64,000 nucleotides of DNA from an uncultured Kushneria sp. (GTDB taxonomy: Bacteria > Pseudomonadota > Gammaproteobacteria > Pseudomonadales > Halomonadaceae). The stretch spans positions 372,001 through 436,000 of the forward strand of contig NZ_CANMFC010000002.1 of assembly GCF_947497025.1 (NCBI RefSeq), written 5' to 3'. Under the pieces are notes generated by a model. It was not told the DNA's origin and did no database searches. It saw nothing but the letters and a program-made list of their open reading frames with translations. The position numbers were made by a program, and so were the translations under genes. Below are positions 16,086 through 24,454 of this stretch, piece after piece. The stretch's first letter is position 1. Each line of letters starts with the position of its first letter.

Positions 16086-18212
16086 ATGACAACGTCATCA
16101 CGCTTTCCGGCGGCGGTTACCCTTCGACCGTCAGTTTCTCGTGCCCATCTTCTGGGCGCCGTCATGGCGGCTGCGAGTGGGCTGCTGCCGACCACCGCGG
16201 TCATGGCGCAGGATAATGGCGACGCCTCGCTTGAGACCATGACCGTCGAGGCGGCCGCCGTGCCTGACAGCGCTGCCGGGCCGGACAGTTCCATCGTGGC
16301 CCGTCGCACCCTGACCGGCTCAAAGACCGACACCGATGTGCTTGATCTCTCCAATAGCGTCTCGACGGTCACCGAGGAGGAGATGCGCACGCGCAACGTG
16401 CAGGGGCTTGAGCAGGCGATCGGCTATACGGCCGGCGTGGCGGTGGATCAGTACGGCAGCGATGATCGCTACGATTACTTCATGATTCGCGGCTTTGATA
16501 GTACTTCCATGGGGACCTACCGCGATGGGCTCTCCCGGCGCACGGTCAACTTTACCGGCGGCAAGCTCGAACCCTATGGCCTGCAGCGCATTGATGTCCT
16601 CAAGGGCTCGACATCAACGCTGTTTGGTCTCAACGCCCCGGGGGGCATGGTCAATGCGATCACCAAGCGCCCGCTCGATTACGATTTCGGCGAGGTCTAC
16701 ACCACGCTGGGCGATGACCACACCGAAACCGGCGCCGATTTTGGCGGGCCGATCGATCAGGCCGGAGAGTGGACCTACCGCATCACCACGAAATGGCAGG
16801 ACGCCGAGCTTGACGCCGATGAGACCCGCGATGACCGCTTCTATTTTGCCCCGGCCCTGACCTGGCAGCCGGATGATGCCACCTCACTGACGTTTTTGGC
16901 CGATTACAACAAGCGTCGCGGCAATGCCTCCCATGCCACACCGCTGGGCCAGAAAATCGACCCGAAAACGTTTCTCGGCGAGCCCGACTTCAACGACATG
17001 GACCGCTTCGAGCGCAATATCGGCTACCTGTTCGAACACGACTTCGATAACGGTCTGACCTTTCGCCAGAACGCACGCTATACCCATCTGGACATGGACT
17101 ACCGGCACGTCTATCTCGGTGCTGCCGACCCGGCCAATAGCCGGGATGCCTATGTGGTCGCCGGCGAGCGTGACCAGTACGCCATCGACAATCAGCTGCA
17201 GTTTGATCATGCCTTTGCGGGCGTCAAAAGCCGCACGCTGGCAGGCTTTGACTACAACAACGACGAGGTCAATGAGCGCTCACGCTTTGGCAGCGCCGGC
17301 GGAATCGATATCAACAACCCGAGCTACTGCGGCGCGGCGTGTGTCGAGCTGACCCGACAGCCCGACTTTCACCAGAAGCAGATCGCGCGCGGCACCTACC
17401 TGCAGGAAGAGCTGACCTTCGATGATCGCTGGATCGTGACGCTGGGCGGTCGCTTTGATGAGATCAAAACGGACACGGCTGATGCGTCCTACAGTGACGA
17501 CGCCTTTACCAAACGGGCCGGGCTGACCTGGAAGGCGCTGGAGAACCTTTCGCTGTACACCAACTATTCGGAGTCCTTCCAGCCGCCTTCAAGCCGTAGC
17601 CTGATCGAGGGCAGCGCCGAGCCGCAGGAGGGCAAACAGTACGAGGTCGGCATGAAGTACCGTCCGGCCGACAACGCGCTGGTGACGCTGGCGGCTTTTG
17701 ATCTGACCCAGGAAAACGTCGTCAAGCAGGTCAGCCAGAATCTCTATCGCCAGATCGGCGAGGTCAACGTGCGCGGGCTGGAGCTTGAGGGCAAGCTGGC
17801 CCTGAGTGATCGACTCAACATGACCGCGGCGTATTCGTACTGGGACGCTGAAATCAAGGAAGACGGCATTGGCGGCAACGAGGGTAACCGGCCCATGCTG
17901 GTACCCCGTCACATCGCCTCCGTCTGGGCGGACTATACGATTCCCGGTGACAGCGCCCGCGGTGATCTGACCCTGGGGCTGGGGACCCGTTTTGTGGGTG
18001 ATTCCTACACTGATGATGCCAACAGTGGCAAGTCAGCTTCCTATACGCTGGTCGATGCCATGGCGAACTATGTGCTGACCGAGGACGTGGACCTGGCCGT
18101 CAACGTGACCAATCTGTTTGATCGGGACTATCTCACCTATGCCGATACCTACAACAATGGCTTTTACGGTGACGGCCGATCCATCCTGACCACGCTGCGC
18201 TATCACTGGTAG
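16086..18212 (+). CDS. TonB-dependent siderophore receptor 1 (intact)
   Basis: The start at 16086 follows AAGGG at proper distance; the frame is open further upstream to 16011 but that segment is leader. The 708-residue protein has a signal peptide (to about residue 42, ending TTAVMAQ), a TonB-box-like LETMTVEA, a plug domain with NVQGLEQAIGYTAGV and GGMVNAITKRP, and a beta-barrel ending in ILTTLRYHW, with a terminal aromatic residue as outer-membrane insertion requires. The motif YTNYSESFQPPS and LYTNYSE-type repeats are standard for FhuA/FpvA-like receptors (TIGR01783 type). It imports a ferric siderophore across the outer membrane. The ligand is not predictable. Control by Fur is supported by the upstream box. 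Confidence 0.93.
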   Translation: MTTSSRFPAAVTLRPSVSRAHLLGAVMAAASGLLPTTAVMAQDNGDASLETMTVEAAAVPDSAAGPDSSIVARRTLTGSKTDTDVLDLSNSVSTVTEEEMRTRNVQGLEQAIGYTAGVAVDQYGSDDRYDYFMIRGFDSTSMGTYRDGLSRRTVNFTGGKLEPYGLQRIDVLKGSTSTLFGLNAPGGMVNAITKRPLDYDFGEVYTTLGDDHTETGADFGGPIDQAGEWTYRITTKWQDAELDADETRDDRFYFAPALTWQPDDATSLTFLADYNKRRGNASHATPLGQKIDPKTFLGEPDFNDMDRFERNIGYLFEHDFDNGLTFRQNARYTHLDMDYRHVYLGAADPANSRDAYVVAGERDQYAIDNQLQFDHAFAGVKSRTLAGFDYNNDEVNERSRFGSAGGIDINNPSYCGAACVELTRQPDFHQKQIARGTYLQEELTFDDRWIVTLGGRFDEIKTDTADASYSDDAFTKRAGLTWKALENLSLYTNYSESFQPPSSRSLIEGSAEPQEGKQYEVGMKYRPADNALVTLAAFDLTQENVVKQVSQNLYRQIGEVNVRGLELEGKLALSDRLNMTAAYSYWDAEIKEDGIGGNEGNRPMLVPRHIASVWADYTIPGDSARGDLTLGLGTRFVGDSYTDDANSGKSASYTLVDAMANYVLTEDVDLAVNVTNLFDRDYLTYADTYNNGFYGDGRSILTTLRYHW

Positions 18213-18254
18213 GGAGAACGTGGCAGGCATGTTGCAGCGGGCAGATTTGAAACC

Positions 18255-18276
18255 GGAGAGCCCGGCCGGGCTCTCC
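18255..18276. terminator. Palindromic hairpin between convergent receptor 1 and bioA
   Basis: GGAGAGCCCGG is followed directly by its perfect reverse complement, giving an 11-bp self-complementary block between the two converging genes. It is well placed as a bidirectional terminator, though there is no T-tract on either side. Confidence 0.5.
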
Positions 18277-18301
18277 GTGTCAAAAGCCGGTGAGGGTGAC
18301 G

Positions 18302-19651
18302 CTACTGCCCGGTTGCCAGGTCCAGCCCTTCGCGGGTCACTTCACCGAGAAAGTCGATCTCCTCCGGGGTGATCACATAGGGCGGCATCCAGTAGATGAC
18401 GTTGCCCAGCGGGCGCAGCATCGCGCCGCGGGACATGGCGTGCTGAAACACTTTCAGGCCGCGGCGTTCGCGAAAGTCATAGGGTTCGAGCGTCGTTTTG
18501 TCCTTGACCATCTCGATGGCCACCACCATGCCGGTCTGGCGCACATCGCCCACCTGCGGATGCTCGCGAAGCGGTGCCGTGACCTGCTCGATCCGGGCCG
18601 ATTTGTCGCGATTGGTCGCGATCACATCGTCGTCTTCCAGAATGTCGAGCATGGCCAGCGCCGCGGCACAGGCCAGCGGGTTGCCGGTGTAGCTGTGCGA
18701 GTGCAGAAAGGCTCGGAGCGTTGCATAGTCATCATAGAAGGCGGCGTAGATCTCATCGGTAGTCATCACCACCGACAGCGGCAGATAGCCACCGGTAATC
18801 GCCTTGGACAGACACAGGTAGTCCGGACGCACACCGGCCTGCTCGCAGGCGAACATCGTGCCGGTGCGGCCGAAACCGACGGCAATTTCATCGAAGATCA
18901 GCTGCACGTTGTGGCGGTCGCAGGCCTCGCGCAGCCAGGTCAGATACTCCGGGGGATACATGCGCATGCCGCCGGCACACTGGATCAGCGGCTCGACGAT
19001 CACGGCGGCCAGCTCGTCGGCGTGACGCTCAAGCGCCGCCTCCATGTGGGCAAAGGCCGCCCGCGCCTGGTCGACCCACTGATCGCGCGGCAGGCCGAAG
19101 CCGTCCGGCGCCGGCACCTTGATGACATCCAGCAGCAGCGAGCGGTAGGTGTCGGTGAAAATCGCCACATCGCCCACCGACAGCGCCCCGAGCGTCTCGC
19201 CATGATAGCCGTTGGTGATGGTCAGAAACCGTCGCTTCTCCGGCCGCCCCTGGTTGTGCCAGTAGTGATAGCTCATCTTCAGGGCGACCTCGATCGCCGA
19301 GGAGCCGTTGTCGGCATAAAAGCAGTGGCCCAGACCTTCGGGTGCCAGCCGGCCCAGCCGCTCGGAAAGCTCGATCACCGGCTGATGGGTAAAGCCCGAC
19401 AAAATGACGTGCTCGAGCGTGTCGAGCTGGGTCTTGATCCGCTCGTTGATGCGCTCGTTGGCGTGACCAAGAATATTGACCCACCAGGAGCTGATGGCGT
19501 CCAGGTAGCGCCTGCCTTCGAAATCCTCAAGCCACACCCCCTTGCCCGAGCGGATGGGGGTGACCGGCAGGGTTTCGTGGTCCTTCATCTGTGTGCAGGG
19601 GTGCCAGAGGCTGGCGAGATCGCGCTGCATCCATGTGGCGTTATCGTTCAT
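18302..19651 (-). CDS. bioA: Adenosylmethionine-8-amino-7-oxononanoate aminotransferase
   Basis: BioA transfers an amino group from S-adenosylmethionine to KAPA, giving DAPA, the third step from pimeloyl-ACP to biotin. The 449-residue PLP enzyme shows LWHPCTQMKDHE at the start, the ISSWWVNILGHA and NGYHGETLGALS segments, the FDEIAVGFGRTG PLP-site aspartate and LCLSKAITGGYLPL with the Schiff-base lysine. The start at 19651 has GGAG just upstream and overlaps the bioD stop, which points to translational coupling. It is the last gene of the leftward bio operon. Confidence 0.96.
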   Translation of the reverse strand: MNDNATWMQRDLASLWHPCTQMKDHETLPVTPIRSGKGVWLEDFEGRRYLDAISSWWVNILGHANERINERIKTQLDTLEHVILSGFTHQPVIELSERLGRLAPEGLGHCFYADNGSSAIEVALKMSYHYWHNQGRPEKRRFLTITNGYHGETLGALSVGDVAIFTDTYRSLLLDVIKVPAPDGFGLPRDQWVDQARAAFAHMEAALERHADELAAVIVEPLIQCAGGMRMYPPEYLTWLREACDRHNVQLIFDEIAVGFGRTGTMFACEQAGVRPDYLCLSKAITGGYLPLSVVMTTDEIYAAFYDDYATLRAFLHSHSYTGNPLACAAALAMLDILEDDDVIATNRDKSARIEQVTAPLREHPQVGDVRQTGMVVAIEMVKDKTTLEPYDFRERRGLKVFQHAMSRGAMLRPLGNVIYWMPPYVITPEEIDFLGEVTREGLDLATGQ

Positions 19652-20372
19652 GAGGCTCCAGTAGGGATTCGATATCAAGACAGGCGCTGACCCGTTCGGG
19701 CGTCGGGTCAGCCAGATGGGGGACCACGCCCAGGCAGGGAATGCCGCCTTGCCGGCTCAGCCAGTGCTCAAGGGTGGCCAGATTGGTCTCCAGCCGGGCG
19801 GTGTGGCCATCGATGACGTTGGCCACCCAGCCGGCCACACGCAGGCCGTCCCGCTCGATGGCCTCCAGGGTCAGTCGCGCATGATTAATGGCGCCCAGCC
19901 GCACCCCCACCACCAGAATGACCGGCAGGTTCAGCGCCATGGCCAGGTCGGAGAGGCAGGCGTCATCACGCAGAGGGACGCGCCAGCCCCCGGCGCCTTC
20001 GATCAGGGTCAGGTCGGCGTTGGCGGCCAGCAGGGTCTGCATGGGGGCCAGAAGCGATGCCACCGACAGCTCGCGCCCGGCTTCGCTGGCCGCAATATGT
20101 GGGGCGATGGCCGGTTCAAACGCCACTGGATTGACCGCGTCATAGGGCAGGGTCGGTGTGCACTGGGCCTGAAGGGCCAGTGCATCGGCGTTGCGCAGAC
20201 CGTGTGATGTGCGCTCACTGCCGGAGGCGACGGGCTTGCCGGCAGCCGTTGTCAGTCCTCGGGCACGGGCGGCGTACAGCAGGCCTGAGGTCATCAGGGT
20301 CTTGCCGGCGTCGGTATCGGTACCGGTGACGAAAAAGGCCGCAGGGGGCCGGTCAGAGGGGGAATCGGTCAT
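19641..20372 (-). CDS. bioD: Dethiobiotin synthetase
   Basis: BioD closes the ureido ring of DAPA with CO2 and ATP to form dethiobiotin. The 243-residue protein has the modified P-loop VTGTDTDAGKTLMTSG, the AGKPVASGS lysine region, the metal-binding LIEGAGGWRVP segment and ILVVGVRLGAINHARLT. The length is normal. It overlaps bioC upstream by 20 bases and bioA downstream by 11. Confidence 0.96.
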   Translation of the reverse strand: MTDSPSDRPPAAFFVTGTDTDAGKTLMTSGLLYAARARGLTTAAGKPVASGSERTSHGLRNADALALQAQCTPTLPYDAVNPVAFEPAIAPHIAASEAGRELSVASLLAPMQTLLAANADLTLIEGAGGWRVPLRDDACLSDLAMALNLPVILVVGVRLGAINHARLTLEAIERDGLRVAGWVANVIDGHTARLETNLATLEHWLSRQGGIPCLGVVPHLADPTPERVSACLDIESLLEPHER

Positions 20373-21180
20373 GGGATAGCTCGTCGGGTTTTTGCATGAG
20401 GACCTGGGCGACCCGGTAGGTGGTGGGCAGGCCTTTCGAGGTGCGAAAGCGCTCCAGTGACTGCGCGACGCCTGCCCAGTGCCGGCGGCTCATCAGGCCA
20501 TGACGGACCGTTTTGTCCGGTGTGGCGGCACCCACCGCCTTCAGCGCCCGCAGGCTTGCCGCAGCGCTGTCATGAAAGACCCGGTGATCGCTGACACTGA
20601 GCGAGTGCGTGGTGAGACGGCCGGGATTGAGGTACTGATTCAGTGCCTCGAAAGTGAGAAACGTGTTGCCCTGGGGGCCGAACTCAAGCGCTTTAAAGGC
20701 GGTTTTCAACTCGTTCAGAGTGCCCTCAAGCAGGGTGGTAAAGGCGAGCCATCCGCCCGGGCGCAGCGTGCGCTCGGCTTCCCTGAGAAAACCTTCTGGT
20801 GTGGCACACCACTGAATGGCCAGGCTGGACACCACCATGTCCAGACACTCGTCTGCAAAAGGCAGCTGCTCGGCCTCACCCGACTGCCAATACAACCGAC
20901 CATGGCCGTGACGGCGGGCTGCTTCCTCAAGCATGCCGGGGGCCGGGTCAATGCCGGTAATGGTGGCCTCGGGATAGCGCGCGCGCAGTCCGCGGGTGAC
21001 GTAGCCGGTGCCGCAGCCGACATCTGCCAGACGCTGAGGCATGGCTCTTGTCGGCAGGGCGCGAAGCAGATCATCGGCCACCTCGCGCTGAAGACCGGCG
21101 TGGTGGTCATAGTGAGGTGCTGCCCTTGAGAAGCTCGTCGCGATGCGGTGCTTGAGGGGCAGGGTCGCCTCAGTACTCAT
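20353..21180 (-). CDS. bioC: Malonyl-ACP O-methyltransferase
   Basis: BioC methylates malonyl-ACP so that fatty-acid synthesis enzymes can build the pimeloyl chain. The 275-residue class-I methyltransferase shows the N-terminal ATSFSRAAPHYDHHAGLQREV, the SAM motif LADVGCGTGYVTRGL, ITGIDPAPGMLEEA and LDMVVSSLAIQWC, all typical of BioC rather than a generic methyltransferase. The ATG overlaps the end of bioH by 11 bases, and the 3' end overlaps bioD. Confidence 0.95.
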   Translation of the reverse strand: MSTEATLPLKHRIATSFSRAAPHYDHHAGLQREVADDLLRALPTRAMPQRLADVGCGTGYVTRGLRARYPEATITGIDPAPGMLEEAARRHGHGRLYWQSGEAEQLPFADECLDMVVSSLAIQWCATPEGFLREAERTLRPGGWLAFTTLLEGTLNELKTAFKALEFGPQGNTFLTFEALNQYLNPGRLTTHSLSVSDHRVFHDSAAASLRALKAVGAATPDKTVRHGLMSRRHWAGVAQSLERFRTSKGLPTTYRVAQVLMQKPDELSHDRFPL

Positions 21181-21928
21181 GGGCGTCTCCTGTCCCGCTT
21201 TGCTTGATAAAGGCCACCATGTGTCGGGCGCACGCTTCCGGGTGCTCCATCACAAAGGAATGGCCGGTGTCGGCCAGCTGACGGACCGTGCTGTTATCGG
21301 GTTGCCACTCGTGAATGGCCTCACCGGCGTGTGAGGGCACCAGCGCATCAAGCTCGGCAAAAAGGTGCAGCCTCGGGCAGAGACCAGGGGCGAGCTGCGT
21401 CTGCAGATCGATGTGCGCCAGCAGCGACAGCCCGGCCAGTGCCTGCTCAATGGTGAGGGTTGCCGCATGCTGCTCAAGCTGGCGGATCATGGAGGCGTAC
21501 GAGGCGCTGCCGCGGGCCACCAGCGCGAAAAAGCGTGACCGGGTCTTTTCCGGGGCGCTTGCCCAGCGGCCCTGAAAGGCCGTGAGGGTGGCCGTCGGCA
21601 GGGCGTGCCGCCAGTCATGTCGGGTCACGAAGCTCAAGTTGCTGCCCAGCGTGATAACGCCGGGGCAGTGCCCGCGGCGCCGGTCGGCCAGCGCCATGGC
21701 AAGCATGCCGCCCAGCGACCAGCCGGCCAGCCAGGCATGCTCGGGCAGGCGGGCATCAAGATCATCGAGCCAGACCTCGAGGGTGTCATCGCTGGTAGCC
21801 GGCAGGGGCGGGCAGTCGATGACCCAGCCGGGCAGCTGCGCCTTGAGTTCAGCGGCCAGTGCCATCAGCGAGGAGGGTGCCATGGCCCATCCGGGCAGCA
21901 GGATCAGGGTTGGAGAGGCGGTCATCAT
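21170..21928 (-). CDS. bioH: Pimeloyl-ACP methyl ester carboxylesterase
   Basis: BioH removes the methyl ester from pimeloyl-ACP methyl ester, ending the synthetic chain. The 252-residue alpha/beta-hydrolase has LILLPGWAMAPSSL, the nucleophile elbow LAGWSLGGML, an ELDALVPSHAGE aspartate and the catalytic histidine in ADTGHSFVMEHPE. The ATG at 21928 overlaps the bioF stop in ATGA; a longer frame reaching 22063 is antisense-like and lies inside bioF. The location between bioF and bioC, as in pseudomonads, supports the BioH assignment over other esterases. Confidence 0.92.
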   Translation of the reverse strand: MMTASPTLILLPGWAMAPSSLMALAAELKAQLPGWVIDCPPLPATSDDTLEVWLDDLDARLPEHAWLAGWSLGGMLAMALADRRRGHCPGVITLGSNLSFVTRHDWRHALPTATLTAFQGRWASAPEKTRSRFFALVARGSASYASMIRQLEQHAATLTIEQALAGLSLLAHIDLQTQLAPGLCPRLHLFAELDALVPSHAGEAIHEWQPDNSTVRQLADTGHSFVMEHPEACARHMVAFIKQSGTGDAHEY

Positions 21929-23109
21929 GAGGTCACTGCCCGGCAGCAGCGCTCGAGGGTGTCGAGCAGCCGATCCAGGTCGGCCTCCGTGTGGGCCGCC
22001 GACAGGGTGACGCGCAGCCGTGACTGCCCCGGGGGGACCGTGGGCGGGCGAATGGCGGTACATAAAATGCCGTCCTCATAAAGACGCTTGGACAGCGCCA
22101 TCGCCGCCTGTTCGCTGCCGACCAGCAGAGGCTGAATGGGCGTTTCGGAAGGCATCAGCGTGATATCGGGCAGCGCCAGCGTGAGCAGTTCCCGTCGAAA
22201 GCGCTGGATCAGGTGATGCAGATGGGCACGCCGTTCCGGTTCGGTCTGAACGATATCCAGGGCAGCCAGCGTGGCCGCGGCCAGCGCCGGCGAGAGGCTT
22301 GTGGTGTAGACGAAGGGCCGGGCGAATTGGATCAGCGATTCGATCAGCGCGTGGCTGCCGGCCACAAAGGCACCCTGGGTGCCCAGCGCCTTACCCAGTG
22401 TACCGACCAGAATGGGTACGCGGTCGGCCGCCACGTTCTGCGCTTCCAGCGTGCCGGCGCCATTGGCGCCCAGCACGCCGAGGCCGTGGGCATCATCAAT
22501 CATCAGCGGCGTATCAAAACGCTCGGCCAGCCTGGCCAGGGTGGCCACATCGGCGCAGTCACCATCCATGCTGAAGACGGCGTCGCTGACCAGCAGTCGA
22601 TCGGCGTCCGGCGATAGCCCGGCCAGTGCCTGCGCTGCACCGGACAGATCACCATGCGCGAAGCGATGAAGCCGGGCACCGGAAAGCCGGGTGCCATCCA
22701 GCAGTGAGGCGTGGTTGAGTCGGTCATGAACAACATGCCCGCCGCGGGACATCAGCGCCGAGATGACGCCCAGGTTGGCCTGGTAGCCGCTGCCAAACAA
22801 CAGCGCTCGCTCACGACCGGTCCACTGTGCCAGCTGCGTCTCCAGCCGGTCATGGATCTCCTGATGGCCGTTGACCAGGTGTGAGGCGCCGCCGCCGGCC
22901 CCGTATTGGCGCGCGCCGTCACACAGAGCCTCCACCACGTGCGGATGTGTGGCCAGCCCCAGATAGTCATTGCTGCAAAAGGTCAGCATCCCCCGGTCAT
23001 TGATCCGGGTATGCACGCTGGCATCACGCTGGCTGCGCCGCCGGCGATAGCGGCCGGCGGACTTTTGCTGCTCGAGGCGATGATGCAGGGCACGCTCGAA
23101 GGCACTCAT
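21925..23109 (-). CDS. bioF: 8-amino-7-oxononanoate synthase
   Basis: BioF condenses pimeloyl-ACP with alanine to KAPA. The enzyme is a PLP-dependent alpha-oxoamine synthase of 394 residues from the ATG at 23109, which has GAGAGGGA upstream; the frame stays open to 23142 inside bioB. Landmarks are FCSNDYLGLATHP, GAGGGASHLVNGH, the DDAHGLGVLGANGAGT aspartate and the LVGTLGKALGTQGAFVAG lysine. It sits between bioB and bioH in the operon. Confidence 0.95.
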   Translation of the reverse strand: MSAFERALHHRLEQQKSAGRYRRRRSQRDASVHTRINDRGMLTFCSNDYLGLATHPHVVEALCDGARQYGAGGGASHLVNGHQEIHDRLETQLAQWTGRERALLFGSGYQANLGVISALMSRGGHVVHDRLNHASLLDGTRLSGARLHRFAHGDLSGAAQALAGLSPDADRLLVSDAVFSMDGDCADVATLARLAERFDTPLMIDDAHGLGVLGANGAGTLEAQNVAADRVPILVGTLGKALGTQGAFVAGSHALIESLIQFARPFVYTTSLSPALAAATLAALDIVQTEPERRAHLHHLIQRFRRELLTLALPDITLMPSETPIQPLLVGSEQAAMALSKRLYEDGILCTAIRPPTVPPGQSRLRVTLSAAHTEADLDRLLDTLERCCRAVTS

Positions 23110-23125
23110 CTCGACGGTGTCCCTC

Positions 23126-24199
23126 TCAATGGGCGGCGGCATCGGTGGTCATAGCGGCAACCTGCGCCTTGCGGATCTGATCGTTGAGCACCGCCTCATG
23201 GGTGGCGTCATCGACATCGTGACGCGGCTCCGGATAGAGCCCCAGCCGCTTGAACAGACGCTGGTCGTGATTGGCCTGCGGGTTCTGCGCCGTCAACAGC
23301 CGCTCGCCGTAGAAGATCGAATTGGCGCCGGCGAAAAAGGCCAGCGCCTGGGTCTCATCGCTCATCAGTTCGCGCCCGGCGGCCAGTCGCACATGAGAGG
23401 CGGGCATCAGAATGCGGGCGACCGCGATGGTGCGAACGAACTCGAGCGGGTCGAGGTCCTCGATGTGCGCAAGGGGTGTGCCTTCGATGCGGATCAGCAT
23501 GTTGATCGGCACGCTTTCCGGATGCACCGGCAGGTTGGCAAGCTGCTGCAGCAGACCGGCGCGATCATTGACGCTCTCGCCCATGCCGAGAATGCCGCCG
23601 GAGCAGATCTTCATACCGGCCTGGCGCACGTGATCGAGCGTCTCCAGCCGGTCGGCGTAGGTGCGGGTGGTGATGATCTCGCCGTAGTACTCCGGTGAGG
23701 TGTCCAGGTTGTGGTTGTAGTAATCAAGGCCGGCATCTTCGAGCGCTTCGGCCTGATCCCGGGTCAGCATGCCCAGCGTCATGCAGGTTTCCAGCCCCAT
23801 GGCCCGCACGCCGCGCACCATCTCCAGCACGTACGGCATGTCCCTTGCTCGTGGATTCTTCCAGGCCGCGCCCATGCAGAAGCGACTGGCCCCCACGGCC
23901 AGGGCCTTGCGCGCCTCTTCCAGCACGGCCTCGACCTGCATCAGCTTTTCGCGCTCAAGACCGGTGTTGTAGTGGCCGGACTGCGGGCAGTACTTGCAGT
24001 CTTCCGGGCAGGCGCCGGTCTTGATCGACAACAGCGTCGAGATCTGCACGGCGTTGGGATCAAAGTGCCGGCGATGCACGCCCTGCGCCTGAAACAGCAG
24101 ATCGTTGAAGGGCTGGGTGAGCAGCGTCTCGATCTCGTGACGCTGCCAGTCGTGGCGAAAGGGCGGGGCGGTGGCGGCATCAGGTCGAGCGGCAGACAT
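23126..24199 (-). CDS. bioB: Biotin synthase
   Basis: BioB inserts sulfur into dethiobiotin in the last step of biotin synthesis. The radical-SAM cluster motif [14 protein letters not shown] is present, as is the second iron-sulfur site region ([14 protein letters not shown] and [11 protein letters not shown]), and [14 protein letters not shown]. With the ATG at 24199 it has 357 residues, a normal length; the frame extends upstream to 24265 into the control region. It heads the leftward bio operon, divergent from receptor 2. Confidence 0.96.
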   Translation of the reverse strand: MSAARPDAATAPPFRHDWQRHEIETLLTQPFNDLLFQAQGVHRRHFDPNAVQISTLLSIKTGACPEDCKYCPQSGHYNTGLEREKLMQVEAVLEEARKALAVGASRFCMGAAWKNPRARDMPYVLEMVRGVRAMGLETCMTLGMLTRDQAEALEDAGLDYYNHNLDTSPEYYGEIITTRTYADRLETLDHVRQAGMKICSGGILGMGESVNDRAGLLQQLANLPVHPESVPINMLIRIEGTPLAHIEDLDPLEFVRTIAVARILMPASHVRLAAGRELMSDETQALAFFAGANSIFYGERLLTAQNPQANHDQRLFKRLGLYPEPRHDVDDATHEAVLNDQIRKAQVAAMTTDAAAH

Positions 24200-24203
24200 G
24201 GCG

Positions 24204-24235
24204 TTGTTAACCTTTTCGATTCTAAAAGATAACGG
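24204..24235 (-). promoter_or_regulatory. BirA-operator candidate in front of bioB
   Basis: TTGTTAACC at 24204-24212, then 14 bases, then AGATAACGG form one good and one poor half of the BirA pattern TTGTAAACC-N14/15-GGTTTACAA. It overlaps the bioB ribosome-binding region, so repression at or near the start of transcription is plausible. The weak right half keeps this tentative. Confidence 0.35.
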
Positions 24236-24327
24236 AACTCTGCCAGCGTCTTTCGTTAACTTCAAATTTTTTAAAAGTTTACCAGTACGGGCTGCTGGCG
24301 GGTTTTAACCGCCTGAGGGTCGAGAAT

Positions 24328-24344
24328 ACGAGTATTTAACTCGT
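24328..24344. promoter_or_regulatory. Perfect inverted repeat in the bioB-receptor 2 control region
   Basis: ACGAGTATTTAACTCGT is a perfect 6-bp inverted repeat with a 5-base spacer, just upstream of the Fur-like box. It could bind a dimeric regulator; no match to a known operator was recognised. Confidence 0.4.
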
Positions 24345-24350
24345 GCAAAT

Positions 24351-24369
24351 GAGAATTAATATTAAAAGC
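24351..24369 (+). promoter_or_regulatory. Weak Fur-box candidate upstream of receptor 2
   Basis: GAGAATTAATATTAAAAGC agrees with the Fur consensus at 11 of 19 positions by my count. Its position relative to the -35 element (24371) is similar to the better box at receptor 1. The lower match may reflect drift along with the broken gene. Confidence 0.5.
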
Positions 24370-24370
24370 A

Positions 24371-24400
24371 TTGACTTTGCATTCACCGGTTCATCAGAAT
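24371..24400 (+). promoter_or_regulatory. Promoter of siderophore receptor 2
   Basis: TTGACT (24371-24376) and CAGAAT (24395-24400) with an 18-bp spacer repeat the promoter of receptor 1. The distance from TTGACT to the start codon is 84 bases here and 85 there. Confidence 0.6.
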
Positions 24401-24424
24401 TCTGTCGCCATAACACTGATAACC

Positions 24425-24441
24425 GGCGCGCCAGACGTGCC
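24425..24441 (+). promoter_or_regulatory. Leader hairpin of receptor 2
   Basis: GGCGCGCCAGACGTGCC folds as a six-base-pair stem (one G-U) with a five-base loop and is followed by AGCAAGGG. In alignment with the hairpin at 16056 the paired positions 3/15 change from T-A to C-G, 2/16 from G-U to G-C and 4/14 from G-C to G-U, so pairing is kept. Confidence 0.6.
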
Positions 24442-24454
24442 AGCAAGGGACACC

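Noticed and set aside
18290-19690. A 466-codon plus-strand frame opposite bioA
   Set aside because: BioA motifs and the operon context fix the coding strand; the other frame is a shadow.
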